From assembly GCF_001984575.1 (NCBI RefSeq), contig NZ_LZNS01000001.1, forward strand, positions 1,630,754 to 1,694,753: 64,000 nt of DNA. Reading direction: 5' to 3'. Under the pieces are notes generated by a model that was not told the origin of the DNA, did not search any database, and worked only from the letters and a program-made list of their open reading frames with translations. A program made the translations under genes and the position numbers. This DNA is from Streptomyces sp. MP131-18 (GTDB lineage: Bacteria; Actinomycetota; Actinomycetes; Streptomycetales; Streptomycetaceae). Of the stretch, positions 25,983 to 34,769 are shown piece by piece (position 1 is the stretch's first letter; each line of letters begins with the position of its first letter).

Positions 25983-28100
25983 TCAGGTGTCGATGCGCGA
26001 ACGGTCCAGCGTTGCGGCGGAACTCGTGATGAACTCGCGCCGCGGAGCGACCTCGTTGCCCATCAGCAGGCTGAACGCCTCCTCCGCCGCCTCCAGATCA
26101 CTGATGTTGATGCGCCGGAGCGTGCGCCTGCGCGGGTCCATCGTGGTCTCCGCGAGCTGGTCGGCGTCCATCTCGCCGAGCCCCTTGTAGCGCTGGATGG
26201 AGTCCTTGTACCGCACTCCCCTGCGCTCCAGGTCGAGCAGCGTCTCCCGCAGCTCGTTGTCCGAGTACGTGTACAGGTACTTCTCCTGGCCGCGCTTCGG
26301 ATTGCTCAGCTCGATCCGGTGCAGCGGCGGCACGGCCGAGAAGACGCGGCCCTGCTCCACCATGGGACGCATGTAGCGCTGGAAGAGGGTCAGCAGCAGA
26401 CAGCGGATGTGCGCGCCGTCCACGTCGGCGTCGGCCAGGAAGATCACGCGGCCGTAGCGCGCCTGGTCGATGTCGAACGTCCGCCCCGACCCGGCCCCTA
26501 TCACCTGGATGATGGCGCCGCACTCGGCGTTCTTCAGCATGTCGGAGACCGAGGACTTCTGAACGTTCAGAATCTTGCCCCGGATCGGCAGCAGCGCCTG
26601 GAACTCCGAGTTCCGCGCGAGCTTCGCGGTGCCGAGCGCGCTGTCCCCCTCGACGATGAACAGCTCGCTGCGGTCCACGTCGTCGCTGCGGCAGTCGGCC
26701 AGCTTGGCCGGCAGCGCCGAAGACTCCAGCGCGGTCTTCCGGCGCTGGGCCTCCTTGTGCTGCCGGGCCGCGATGCGGGTCCTGGCCGCCGCCACGACCT
26801 TCTCCAGAACGGCACGGGCCTGCTGCTTCGCGTCACGTTTGGTGGAGGTGAGGAACTCCTTCAGCTCCTTGGCGACCACGTTGGCCACGATCCTGGTCGC
26901 CGCCGAGGTGCCGAGCACCTCCTTCGTCTGCCCCTCGAACTGCGGCTCGGCGAGCCGGACGGTCACCACCGCCGTCATGCCTTCGAGGGCGTCGTCCTTC
27001 GTGACGTCCTCCTCCGCGACGCGCAGCAGCTTCGTCGCGCGCAGGACATCGTTCACCGTCGATCTCACGGCCCGCTCGAAGCCGGCCACGTGCGTGCCGC
27101 CCTTCGGCGTCGCGATGATGTTGACGAAGGACTTCACCGCGGTGTCGTAGCCGGTGCCCCAGCGCAGCGCGACATCGACCTCCAGATCGCGCCGCACCTC
27201 GGTCGGGATCATGTGCCCGCGGTCGTCCAGGACCGGCACGGTCTCCTTGAACGTGCCGCCCCCCGTCAGACGCAGGACGTCACAGACCGGCTTGTCCGAG
27301 GCCAGGTACTCACAGAACTCGCTGATGCCCCCGTCGTAACGGAAGACCTCTTCCGAGTGATCCGCGCCGTCGACACCCCGCTCGTCACGCACGGTGAGCG
27401 TGAGGCCGGGAACGAGGAAGGCGGTCTGGCGGGCGCGGGCGTGCAGCGTGTCCAGGGACAGCTTGGCGTCCTTCAGGAAAATCTGCCGGTCCGCCCAGTA
27501 CCGCACGCGCGTGCCCGTGCGGCTCTTGGGAATCTTCTTGCTCTTCAGCAGCCCGCTGGTCGGATCGAACGGCGCGTCGGGCCCCGACTCCGTGAAGATG
27601 CCGGGGGTGCCCCGCCTGAAACTGATCGCATTCGTGTGGCCGCCGCGGTCCACTTCCACGTCGAGGCGGGCGGACAGCGCGTTCACCACCGAGGCGCCGA
27701 CGCCGTGCAGCCCTCCGGAGGCCGCGTAGGAGCCGCCGCCGAACTTGCCGCCGGCGTGCAGCTTGGTCATGACGACCTCGACGCCCGAGAGCCCCGTCTT
27801 CGGCTCGATGTCGACCGGGATGCCGCGCCCGTTGTCCCGCACCTCGACGGAGCCGTCCTCGCGGAGGAACACCTCGATGCGGTCGCAGTGGCCGCCCAGC
27901 GCCTCGTCGACGGAATTGTCGATGATCTCCCACAGGCAGTGCATCAGACCGCGGCTGTCGGTCGACCCGATGTACATGCCGGGCCGCTTGCGCACCGCCT
28001 CAAGCCCCTCGAGAACCAGCAGGTGCCGCGCGGTGTAGTTGCCGCCGGGGTCGGCTCCGGTCAGCAGTGCGGTTGATGGCACGGACGTGTCGGCGGTCAC
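25983..28100 (-). CDS. parE: DNA topoisomerase IV subunit B
   Basis: ATPase subunit of topoisomerase IV, 705 residues. The GHKL ATP site is visible (EIIDNSVDEALGG, then DNGRGIPVDI, then LHGVGASVVNALS), followed by the transducer domain, the TOPRIM motif (EGDSALGTAK and, further on, DADVDGAHI), and the C-terminal GyrB-like tail (QRYKGLGEMDADQLAETTMDP). It lacks the extended loops of enterobacterial GyrB. Identity as ParE rather than GyrB rests on the proximity of parC. The GTG start at 28100 has GAGGAG eight bases upstream. Confidence 0.92.
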   Translation of the reverse strand: MTADTSVPSTALLTGADPGGNYTARHLLVLEGLEAVRKRPGMYIGSTDSRGLMHCLWEIIDNSVDEALGGHCDRIEVFLREDGSVEVRDNGRGIPVDIEPKTGLSGVEVVMTKLHAGGKFGGGSYAASGGLHGVGASVVNALSARLDVEVDRGGHTNAISFRRGTPGIFTESGPDAPFDPTSGLLKSKKIPKSRTGTRVRYWADRQIFLKDAKLSLDTLHARARQTAFLVPGLTLTVRDERGVDGADHSEEVFRYDGGISEFCEYLASDKPVCDVLRLTGGGTFKETVPVLDDRGHMIPTEVRRDLEVDVALRWGTGYDTAVKSFVNIIATPKGGTHVAGFERAVRSTVNDVLRATKLLRVAEEDVTKDDALEGMTAVVTVRLAEPQFEGQTKEVLGTSAATRIVANVVAKELKEFLTSTKRDAKQQARAVLEKVVAAARTRIAARQHKEAQRRKTALESSALPAKLADCRSDDVDRSELFIVEGDSALGTAKLARNSEFQALLPIRGKILNVQKSSVSDMLKNAECGAIIQVIGAGSGRTFDIDQARYGRVIFLADADVDGAHIRCLLLTLFQRYMRPMVEQGRVFSAVPPLHRIELSNPKRGQEKYLYTYSDNELRETLLDLERRGVRYKDSIQRYKGLGEMDADQLAETTMDPRRRTLRRINISDLEAAEEAFSLLMGNEVAPRREFITSSAATLDRSRIDT

Positions 28101-28523
28101 GCAGTTCGCTCCTCGCTGAATCCTGATCGGTGGCGGAGTGCCGCTCAGAGGGTACCGAGGCCCTGTAGAGCGGTTGTGCAGCTACCCAGGAAGTATCAGG
28201 GTAGCCCAGAGTCGCTCACGCGTTCGATAACTCGTCTGGGTGACGTGTACATCACGTTCCCTTCGAGGCATGAACCATTTAGGGTTCGGGCACGTCCTCC
28301 TGAACGAAGGGCCGACCCCGGATACGCCGAGGTAGCCGGAATAAGACCACCAGACAACGGATACACCAAGCAACTACCGCAATACGGCTCATTCGCCGCC
28401 ACCCGGCAGCGTTCGGCCATCTCGGAAGATTTTTTTCGCTGAGAAGCCGCGAGCGGGAACGTTCTCGGCCTGGTTGGATGTTGTTCCTGGTACGACAGCT
28501 CGTCGAGCTAGAGAAGAGGCGAC
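28101..28523. other. 423-base divergent gap between parE and the DUF7455 gene
   Basis: No convincing gene is present. The middle (28182-28287) carries four inverted repeats in succession: CTACCC/GGGTAG (28182-28204), CCCAGA/TCTGGG (28205-28240), GTGA-N8-TCAC (28240-28255) and GAACC-N6-GGTTC (28272-28287). The second encloses a stretch that may form a longer stem. This may be a structured leader RNA, an operator array or a small RNA, and the sequence alone cannot decide. Confidence 0.4.
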
Positions 28524-28754
28524 GTGACTACTGTTCTGACCCCCGCGAGCCCGCTGACGGCTGGGGACCGCTGCGATCGCTGTGGTGCCCAGGCGTATCT
28601 CCGCGTGGTCCTCATCAGCGGCGGAGAGCTGCTGTTCTGCGCCCACCACGGCCGTAAGTTCGAGCCGGAGCTCAAGAAGATCGCCGCGGAAATACAGGAC
28701 GAGACGGAGAAGCTGACGGCGACTCCCGTGTCCGCGACCGACGACGAACGATGA
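28524..28754 (+). CDS. DUF7455 zinc-ribbon protein
   Basis: A 76-residue actinobacterial protein with a Cys-x2-Cys motif near the start (CDRCGAQAYLRV) and a second pair of ligands in FCAHHGRK, which together suggest a small zinc ribbon. The rest is a charged helix. Function is unknown, and its conserved place near parE and hrdB hints at a housekeeping role such as RNA or protein binding. The GTG start follows AGAGG closely. Confidence 0.75.
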   Translation: MTTVLTPASPLTAGDRCDRCGAQAYLRVVLISGGELLFCAHHGRKFEPELKKIAAEIQDETEKLTATPVSATDDER

Positions 28755-28854
28755 CCTGACGTATCGCGTCCGACCACCGACCGACGGGCTCTGGTCCGGC
28801 CACCGCGCCGGACGGCGGGCGGGCACTCCGGCGTCACCCGGGGTGCCCGCCCGT

Positions 28855-29685
28855 TCACCATTCCGGCGCCTGCTGCCGCACCGGCAGCTGAGCGAGCACC
28901 GCCGCCCGGGTGTAGACCCCCGGTCGGCCGGGCTGCCCGCAACCCGTCCCCCACGACACCAGGCCGACCAGGCGCCCGCCCGCGACCAGCGGACCCCCGC
29001 TGTCGCCCTGGCAGGCGTCACGGCCGCCGTCCGGCAGCCCCGCGCAGACCATCGACGGCGAGTGGTACCGGCCGTTCCCCGCGCCCTCGTACGCACGCGC
29101 GCAGGCCGCGTCGGGCAGCATCCGCACGCGCGCCGATCGCAGCTCCGTGGCGTAGCTGCCGTCCCCGCTCATATCCCCCCAGCCGAAGACGCGCGCCGCG
29201 ACGCCCGGCGTATAGACCGCGTCGCCGGGACCGGCCACCGGGATGGCCCAGTGGTCCGGCAGCGGCTCGGCGAGCGTGAGCACGGCAAGATCCTCCACGT
29301 GGGTCCGCTCGTCGTGATCCGGGTCCTTCCACACCGCGCGCACCGGCACCTCACGCCCCGTGCGCCCCCGCAGGTCGTCCCGCCCGACGACCACCGCGAG
29401 ATCGCGCAGCTCCGCCGGGTCCACGCCGAGCACGGGCCGGCTCAGGCAGTGGGCCGCCGTCACCACCGTGTCGCTGCCGACGACCGCCCCGCCGCAGAAC
29501 TGCCCGGAGCGTTCGTCGCCGAACAGCTCCCGGCTCGCCAGGGCCACCGCCCAGGGGTGCGCGGAGACCGGTGCGGGATGGCCGCCGACCACCGTCCCGC
29601 CGGCGGCCGCGGAAGTGCCCGGTGGCAGGGCAGCCGTCAGGAGGAGCAACAGGGCGATAGGCAGTGCCCGGGACGGATGGCGCAT
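28855..29685 (-). CDS. Secreted trypsin-like serine protease (S1 family)
   Basis: A 276-residue exported protease. A signal peptide (about 1-27, ending TSAAA) is followed by a two- or three-residue propeptide and the mature N-terminus VVGG. The catalytic triad is His in TAAHC, Asp in DLAVLTL and Ser in CQGDSGGP. The residue six positions before the Ser is Asp (DACQGDS), which predicts cleavage after Arg or Lys. Four further Cys can form the usual disulfides. It probably helps degrade external protein or process secreted proteins. Confidence 0.9.
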   Translation of the reverse strand: MRHPSRALPIALLLLLTAALPPGTSAAAGGTVVGGHPAPVSAHPWAVALASRELFGDERSGQFCGGAVVGSDTVVTAAHCLSRPVLGVDPAELRDLAVVVGRDDLRGRTGREVPVRAVWKDPDHDERTHVEDLAVLTLAEPLPDHWAIPVAGPGDAVYTPGVAARVFGWGDMSGDGSYATELRSARVRMLPDAACARAYEGAGNGRYHSPSMVCAGLPDGGRDACQGDSGGPLVAGGRLVGLVSWGTGCGQPGRPGVYTRAAVLAQLPVRQQAPEW

Positions 29686-29734
29686 GGCGGCTCCTGACCG
29701 TTCGAGGTCCTGTAACCACCCAGCGTCAACGCCG

Positions 29735-29776
29735 CGGCCGCGGTGCGCATCCGGAATCGGATGCGCACCGCGGCCG
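29735..29776 (-). terminator. Terminator hairpin after hrdB
   Basis: A perfect 19-base stem (29735-29753 with 29758-29776) closes a four-base GAAT loop, 38 bases beyond the hrdB stop and before the protease start. It is the strongest hairpin in the window and should end hrdB transcription. Confidence 0.75.
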
Positions 29777-29813
29777 ACGGTGTGACGTGGAACCCCGCCC
29801 CGGGGCGGTCGCG

Positions 29814-31442
29814 CTAGTCCAGGTAGTCGCGAAGCACCTGGGAACGGGAGGGGTGGCGGAGCTTCGACATGGTCTTGGACTCGATCTGCCGGATGCGCTC
29901 GCGCGTCACCCCGTAGACCTTGCCGATCTCGTCCAGGGTCTTGGGCTGGCCGTCGGTGAGGCCGAAGCGCATCGACACCACGCCCGCCTCACGCTCACTG
30001 AGCGTGTCGAGCACCGAGTGCAGCTGCTCCTGGAGAAGGGTGAAGCTGACCGCGTCGGCCGGGACCACGGCCTCGGAGTCCTCGATGAGGTCACCGAACT
30101 CGCTGTCACCGTCCTCACCCAGCGGGGTGTGCAGGGAGATCGGCTCCCGCCCGTACTTCTGGACTTCGACCACCTTCTCGGGGGTCATGTCCAGCTCCTT
30201 GGCCAGCTCCTCCGGGGTGGGCTCGCGGCCCAGGTCCTGGAGCATCTGACGCTGCACGCGCGCGAGCTTGTTGATCACTTCGACCATGTGCACCGGGATA
30301 CGGATGGTGCGGGCCTGGTCGGCCATGGCGCGGGTGATCGCCTGTCGAATCCACCAGGTGGCATACGTGGAGAACTTGTAGCCCTTGGTGTAGTCGAACT
30401 TCTCGACGGCGCGGATCAGACCCAGGTTGCCCTCCTGGATCAGGTCGAGGAACAGCATGCCGCGCCCCGTGTAGCGCTTGGCGAGGGAGACCACGAGCCG
30501 GAGGTTGGCCTCCAGCAGGTGGTTCTTCGCGCGGCGGCCGTCCTCGGAGATGATCTCCAGCTCGCGCCTCAGCTTGGGGGCGGTCTTGTCCGAGCTGGCC
30601 AGCTTGTCCTCGGCGAAGAGACCGGCCTCGATGCGCTTGGCCAGCTCCACCTCCTGCTCCGCGTTGAGCAGGGGAACCTTGCCGATCTGCTTCAGGTAGT
30701 CCTTGACCGGGTCGGCGGTGGCACCGGCCGCGGCGACCTGCTGGGCGGGGGCGTCGTCCTCGTCCTCGTCGGACAGGATGAAGCCCTCGTTCTCCGGCTT
30801 GCCGTCGGGGCCCTCGGTGGGTGCGGCGCCGCGAGCGGCGCGCTCCGCGGGCTCCTCCAGAGCGACCTCCTCCTCGCCCTCGAGAAACTCGTCGACGATC
30901 TCCTTCTTCGGCTCCGTGCCCTTGTCGGCGGCCGTCTTCTTGACGACGGCCTTCTTGGCCGGGGCCTTCTTCGCGACCGCCTTCTTGGCGGGAGCCTTCT
31001 TCGCGACCGCCTTCTTGGCCGGGGCCTTCTTGGCGATCGCCTTGTGGGCGGAGCCGCCGCCGGCTGACTCCAGGCTCTCGGCGTCGAGGGGTGGCTCGTC
31101 GGGGTGGGCCGTGGCTGTGGCCTTCTTGGCCGGCGTGGTCTTTGCCGCGACAGTCTTGGTCGCGGTGCGCTTGGCCGTAGTCTTCGCGGCGACACTCTTC
31201 CGGGTGCGCTTGGGCGCCTCGGCGGCACTCACCATCAGCGTCACGCCCTCCTCGTCGAGGATCTGGTTGAGGCTGCGCAGAACGTTCTTCCACTGGGTTG
31301 ACGGGATCTGGTCAGCCTCGAAGGCCCGGCGCACGTCGTCGCCGGCGATCTGCCCCTCAGCCTTTCCCCGTTCGATGAGCGCCATCACAGAATTGGACTC
31401 GGCGATCTCTGCGGGGAGCGTACGGGAAGTGCTGGCCGACAC
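29814..31442 (-). CDS. hrdB: Principal RNA polymerase sigma factor HrdB
   Basis: Housekeeping sigma-70 of 542 residues. Region 1.1 is replaced by the Streptomyces N-terminus ([17 protein letters not shown]) and a long Lys/Ala-rich segment with [10 protein letters not shown] repeats, then an acidic stretch. Region 1.2 starts at [16 protein letters not shown]. Region 2 contains the -10 recognition helix ([20 protein letters not shown]), and region 4 the -35 recognition helix ([20 protein letters not shown]). I chose the GTG at 31442, six bases after GAGAGG, because the product then begins like known HrdB proteins. A TTG two codons upstream is less likely. A small open frame precedes it (31474-31587). 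Confidence 0.96.
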   Translation of the reverse strand: MSASTSRTLPAEIAESNSVMALIERGKAEGQIAGDDVRRAFEADQIPSTQWKNVLRSLNQILDEEGVTLMVSAAEAPKRTRKSVAAKTTAKRTATKTVAAKTTPAKKATATAHPDEPPLDAESLESAGGGSAHKAIAKKAPAKKAVAKKAPAKKAVAKKAPAKKAVVKKTAADKGTEPKKEIVDEFLEGEEEVALEEPAERAARGAAPTEGPDGKPENEGFILSDEDEDDAPAQQVAAAGATADPVKDYLKQIGKVPLLNAEQEVELAKRIEAGLFAEDKLASSDKTAPKLRRELEIISEDGRRAKNHLLEANLRLVVSLAKRYTGRGMLFLDLIQEGNLGLIRAVEKFDYTKGYKFSTYATWWIRQAITRAMADQARTIRIPVHMVEVINKLARVQRQMLQDLGREPTPEELAKELDMTPEKVVEVQKYGREPISLHTPLGEDGDSEFGDLIEDSEAVVPADAVSFTLLQEQLHSVLDTLSEREAGVVSMRFGLTDGQPKTLDEIGKVYGVTRERIRQIESKTMSKLRHPSRSQVLRDYLD

Positions 31443-31473
31443 GAACAACCTCTCGGAAACTCTGGGAACGGCT

Positions 31474-31587
31474 TCAGGCCCGCCCGATGCGGACGGAACC
31501 GGTGACCGACGGCAGGGGTGCGCCGACGGCGGCGGCGGAGCGGCGGCGGACTGCTGGTCCCACCGCTGCTGCCACCTCTTGGTTCAT
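31474..31587 (-). CDS. Candidate leader peptide upstream of hrdB (37 codons)
   Basis: A short frame beginning [13 protein letters not shown], with GGGGAG eight bases before its ATG, ends 31 bases before the hrdB GTG and lies in the presumed hrdB leader. About 78% of its codons end in G or C, lower than neighbouring genes, so selection for coding is doubtful. If translated it could affect hrdB expression through coupling or stalling. I recognise no homologue. Confidence 0.25.
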   Translation of the reverse strand: MNQEVAAAVGPAVRRRSAAAVGAPLPSVTGSVRIGRA

Positions 31588-31655
31588 CGCGCTGCTCCCC
31601 GAAGCGTTACGCAGCTTTCGCGTGTCCCGAGTCACACCGCACGCTCGACTGTAGC

Positions 31656-31700
31656 GGGCCCGATCGGAAGCGTCGCCGGACCCCTGCCCGGATCGGGCCC
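31656..31700. terminator. Long inverted repeat after whiH
   Basis: GGGCCCGATC (31656-31665) is perfectly complementary to GATCGGGCCC (31691-31700), with 25 GC-rich bases between. It lies 37 bases past the whiH stop and upstream of hrdB, so it probably terminates whiH, although an operator role for hrdB is possible. Confidence 0.5.
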
Positions 31701-31736
31701 GGCGACACCTCGCTGCGTGCCGATTCAGTACTCGCT

Positions 31737-32675
31737 TCAGTGTTCGCGCGGGGCGGGAACCACATGGTCGGCGCCTCCCGGTGCCGGTGCCGGTGCCGGA
31801 GCCGCGGCGGGGGCGGCGGCCTCGGGGGAGGCCATCAGCAACTGCCGCATCGCGGTCTCGGCGGCGCCGGGCTCGCCGGACGCGACCGCGTCCACGATGC
31901 GCTGGTGAACGGCGACCGACGCCTCGGTGGGCTGCTCGCAGCCCGAGGCGGCACCGCCGGAGACCTGGAGGGCGGCGGCCACGATCCCGGAAAGGTGCTC
32001 CAGCATGCGGTTGCCCGCGGCCTGGAGCAGGAGGCCGTGGAACTCGGCGTCCGCGCGGGAGAAGGTGAGGGCGTCGCCTTGGCCGAGGGCGTGGGTCATG
32101 ATGTCGACCATGTCGCCGAGGCGCTGCCGGACCTCCTCGGAGACGTCCCCCGCGGCCAGCCGGGCGGCGAGCGGCTCGATGGTCAGCCGCAGCTCGCTCA
32201 GCTCGCGCCGCTGGTCCTCACGCTGGGGGCCGAAGGCGCGCCATTCGATGATGTCGGGATCGAGCAGGTTCCAATCGCTGACGGGCCGGACGCGCGTGCC
32301 CACATTGGGCCGGGCACTCACCAGGCCCTTGGCCTCCAGCACGCGCAGGGACTCGCGGACGACGGTCCGCGAGACCTCGAAGCGCTGGCCGATCTCCTCG
32401 GGAACGAGCGGGCGATCCGCGCCGAGGTCACCGGAGACGATCATCTGTCCGAGCTGCTGAACGAGTTGGCCGTGGAGCCCGCGCCCGCGGCTCCCGGCGG
32501 CACGGCGGCCGACCCGGCCCATGTCCGGGTCGCCGCCGTCCCAGGCGGGTGCGTTGGTGGTGCGGGCGGCGCCGGTGGACTCCGCGTAGGAGTAGCGGTC
32601 GAGGTCGCCCGCGCCGGCGGGGCCGGAGTCGGCGGGACGGGTGGGGGTCATCATGGAATGCGCAAGGGTAGTCAC
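31737..32675 (-). CDS. whiH: WhiH sporulation regulator (GntR/FadR family)
   Basis: Developmental transcription factor needed in Streptomyces for sporulation septation in aerial hyphae. Residues from about 65 form a GntR winged helix (EEIGQRFEVSRTVVRESLRVLEAKGLV), followed by an FCD effector-binding domain. The C-terminus ends in an unusual Ala/Pro-rich tail (APAAAPAPAPAP). Identification rests on the GntR/FCD architecture and on its place next to hrdB, where whiH lies in S. coelicolor. The start is uncertain: the GTG at 32675 has AAAGGAGG only one base away, while ATGs at 32654 and 32651 are about 22 bases from it. The promoter candidate at 32739-32763 argues against a start at 32729. Confidence 0.8.
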   Translation of the reverse strand: MTTLAHSMMTPTRPADSGPAGAGDLDRYSYAESTGAARTTNAPAWDGGDPDMGRVGRRAAGSRGRGLHGQLVQQLGQMIVSGDLGADRPLVPEEIGQRFEVSRTVVRESLRVLEAKGLVSARPNVGTRVRPVSDWNLLDPDIIEWRAFGPQREDQRRELSELRLTIEPLAARLAAGDVSEEVRQRLGDMVDIMTHALGQGDALTFSRADAEFHGLLLQAAGNRMLEHLSGIVAAALQVSGGAASGCEQPTEASVAVHQRIVDAVASGEPGAAETAMRQLLMASPEAAAPAAAPAPAPAPGGADHVVPAPREH

Positions 32676-32738
32676 GCCTCCTTTGTCGGCGGGGTCCGTT
32701 GACACCTTGAGGTCTTTGGTGAAAAGCACACGAAAGGG

Positions 32739-32763
32739 TGATCGGCGCCCCCTGCATAATTGA
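32739..32763 (-). promoter_or_regulatory. Sigma-WhiG-like promoter of whiH
   Basis: Reading the minus strand, TCAA (32760-32763) and GCCGATCA (32739-32746) are separated by 13 bases. The -10 element closely fits the sigma-WhiG/FliA consensus GCCGATAA, and the -35 fits TAAA less well and sits about two bases nearer than ideal. whiH of S. coelicolor is known to depend on sigma-WhiG, which makes the match credible. Transcription would start near 32731. Confidence 0.5.
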
Positions 32764-32873
32764 CGCCTAATCGGAAGGAAATGGACCCGGGCTGCCCAAG
32801 GCCGATACGCAGGTGGGTCGTTGAGGACCGAAGCGTGGTCCCGACGGTCGCCGCCGGGGCTGCCACGGCGTCC

Positions 32874-34673
32874 TCAACGCAGGCCGCTGCGCAGGCTGAC
32901 AAGGGCATATCCGCCGAGCAGCACCGGAAGCGAAAGGGCCAGCGCCCAGCCGATCGGCTGAGACGCGAGATGCGCGGTTGCGGACAGCCAGTGGTCGACT
33001 CCGGAAGGGAACGGAAGCGTGGTCAACGCATGCATGCGGCCCGGCAGTCCGTCGAGCGATTGACCCGCAGGACCGTCGAGTACGGTGCGCAGCACCGGTG
33101 TCAGCACGAGTGGCACGGCGGCGACGGCGGCGAACCCGACGAGCGTCGAACGGAAAATGCCGGCGGCGAGCAGACCGGCCCACGCACAGCCCACCGAGAG
33201 CGCCACGGCGCCGATGAGCGCCACCTGCCAGGAGCCGTCGAAGGCTACGTCCTCACCGAACACGAGGGTGAACGACGTCGAGTTGATCGCGACGGTGGCG
33301 CAGGCGAGCAGCACGGCGAGGGCTCCGGACACCGTGAGCTTGCCCAGCAGCAGGGACAGCCGCCGCGGCACGGCGACGCGCGCGGGCGTCAGCGCCGGAT
33401 ACCGGAACTCGTGACCGAACGCCATCGCCCCCAACACCCCGGCGGCGATGGCGACGGGCGGGAGGGGCAACGGGTCGGCCCAGCCGGTGAGTACACGCTC
33501 CGCGGAGCGCGGGGCGCCGGACGACGCCAGGGCGAGCGCGGTCACCAGCCCGGCGAGCAGCGTCAGCACCTTCAGCCACCACCCGGTGGGGACCCCGGCC
33601 CAGCGCCGCAGTTCATAGCGCACGGGCCAGCTCGGCCCCGGTGGTGGCAGCGCGGGCAGCCGGGGCGGCAGGACGGATGTGTCGCGGAGCCCGCCGGCCG
33701 AACGCTGCGCGGGCGCGACGACCACAGCCTCCGCCGACCGCCTGCCGTCGGCCCGGTGCAGCGGCCCGCTGGGCGACCGGTCCCCGAAGGCCCCCACCTC
33801 GTCGGCGAGTTGGTGAACGAGGACCCGGTGCTGGTAGGCGACCTCACCAACGGCCGCGCAGGTGGTGCCGAAAACGGACAGCCGGCTGCCCGACTCCCGG
33901 ACGATCTCCGGCAGACCCGCCGCCCCGCCCGTCTCCTCGGCGGTGCGGAAGCGCTCGGTGAGCGCCGCCGCGAGCCGGTCGGCGTGCGGAGTGCGCACGG
34001 CGACGCGGGGACGCAGCCGGGCGCGGGCGAAGTCAGCGGCCGTCTGGTCCGCGACGAGCCGACCACCGTCCAGACTCACCACCCTGTCGGCGACCCGCGC
34101 GACGCCGCCCGCGTCCTCCCCGGTGACGAGCACGGCCCCGCCCTGCTCCGCGTAGCCGCGCAGCAGCGTGTGCAGCCAGGCCGTCTCGCGGGGCGAGAGG
34201 CCGTCGGCAGGATCGTCGAGGACCAAGGTGTGCGGATCGCCCAGCAGCGCGGACGCCAGCCCGAGCCTGCGGTCCATCCCCCGTGAGAACAGCCCGAGCC
34301 GCTGGTCGGCCAGGCCGCTCAGCCCCACCACGTCGAGCACGTCCTCGGCCCGTCCGGCCGGCACCCCGGAGGCCGCGGCCAGCATCCGCAGGTGACCGAC
34401 GGCGCTGCGTCGCGGATGACCGGGGACGTCACCGAGCAGGACGCCGATCTCCCGGGTGGCGTGCGGCACCCGGGACAGCGGCCGCCCGCGGAACAGCGCG
34501 ACCCCGCGGCCGGGGGACAGCTGGAGCATCAGCCGCAACGCGGTGGACTTGCCCGCCCCCGGCGGCCCCAGCAGCGCGGTGACGCTGCCCGCCCGTGCCT
34601 CGAAGGTGAGATCGTCAACGGCCGGCGGCCGACCGCGCCGCGGCGCACTGGTGAGTCCGATGGCCTGGATCAT
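32874..34673 (-). CDS. ABC transporter, ATPase and membrane domains fused
   Basis: A 599-residue fusion. Residues 1-220 are an ABC ATPase (Walker A GPPGAGKST, Walker B LVLDDPADG). The signature is degenerate: LFSRGMDRRL instead of LSGGQ. Residues about 335-599 hold six hydrophobic helices resembling ABC-2 type export permeases. The middle section is a linker. The ATPase lacks a clear H-loop His (VLVTGEDAGG), so activity may be reduced. It may export a lipid, peptide or drug, and no substrate is indicated. The ATG follows GGGAG. It lies just upstream of whiH in the same direction but is separated from it by the whiH promoter. Confidence 0.82.
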   Translation of the reverse strand: MIQAIGLTSAPRRGRPPAVDDLTFEARAGSVTALLGPPGAGKSTALRLMLQLSPGRGVALFRGRPLSRVPHATREIGVLLGDVPGHPRRSAVGHLRMLAAASGVPAGRAEDVLDVVGLSGLADQRLGLFSRGMDRRLGLASALLGDPHTLVLDDPADGLSPRETAWLHTLLRGYAEQGGAVLVTGEDAGGVARVADRVVSLDGGRLVADQTAADFARARLRPRVAVRTPHADRLAAALTERFRTAEETGGAAGLPEIVRESGSRLSVFGTTCAAVGEVAYQHRVLVHQLADEVGAFGDRSPSGPLHRADGRRSAEAVVVAPAQRSAGGLRDTSVLPPRLPALPPPGPSWPVRYELRRWAGVPTGWWLKVLTLLAGLVTALALASSGAPRSAERVLTGWADPLPLPPVAIAAGVLGAMAFGHEFRYPALTPARVAVPRRLSLLLGKLTVSGALAVLLACATVAINSTSFTLVFGEDVAFDGSWQVALIGAVALSVGCAWAGLLAAGIFRSTLVGFAAVAAVPLVLTPVLRTVLDGPAGQSLDGLPGRMHALTTLPFPSGVDHWLSATAHLASQPIGWALALSLPVLLGGYALVSLRSGLR

Positions 34674-34753
34674 CGATTCTCCCGTTGAGCATGCACTCTG
34701 GCACGATAACGGGACATATCAGATTTTCCGGGAGACGCGCGGGCCCGCGAAAG

Positions 34754-34769
34754 GCCGGTGCGCACCGGC
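34754..34769 (-). terminator. Palindrome after the Nudix gene
   Basis: GCCGGTGCGCACCGGC is a perfect 16-base palindrome immediately after the stop codon of the Nudix gene. It can fold as a short stem and is the likely terminator there. Confidence 0.45.

Noticed and set aside
30940..31045. CRISPR array or mobile-element repeat
   Set aside because: The repeats are contiguous 30-base units with no spacers, in frame inside hrdB, and encode the known Lys/Ala-rich region.
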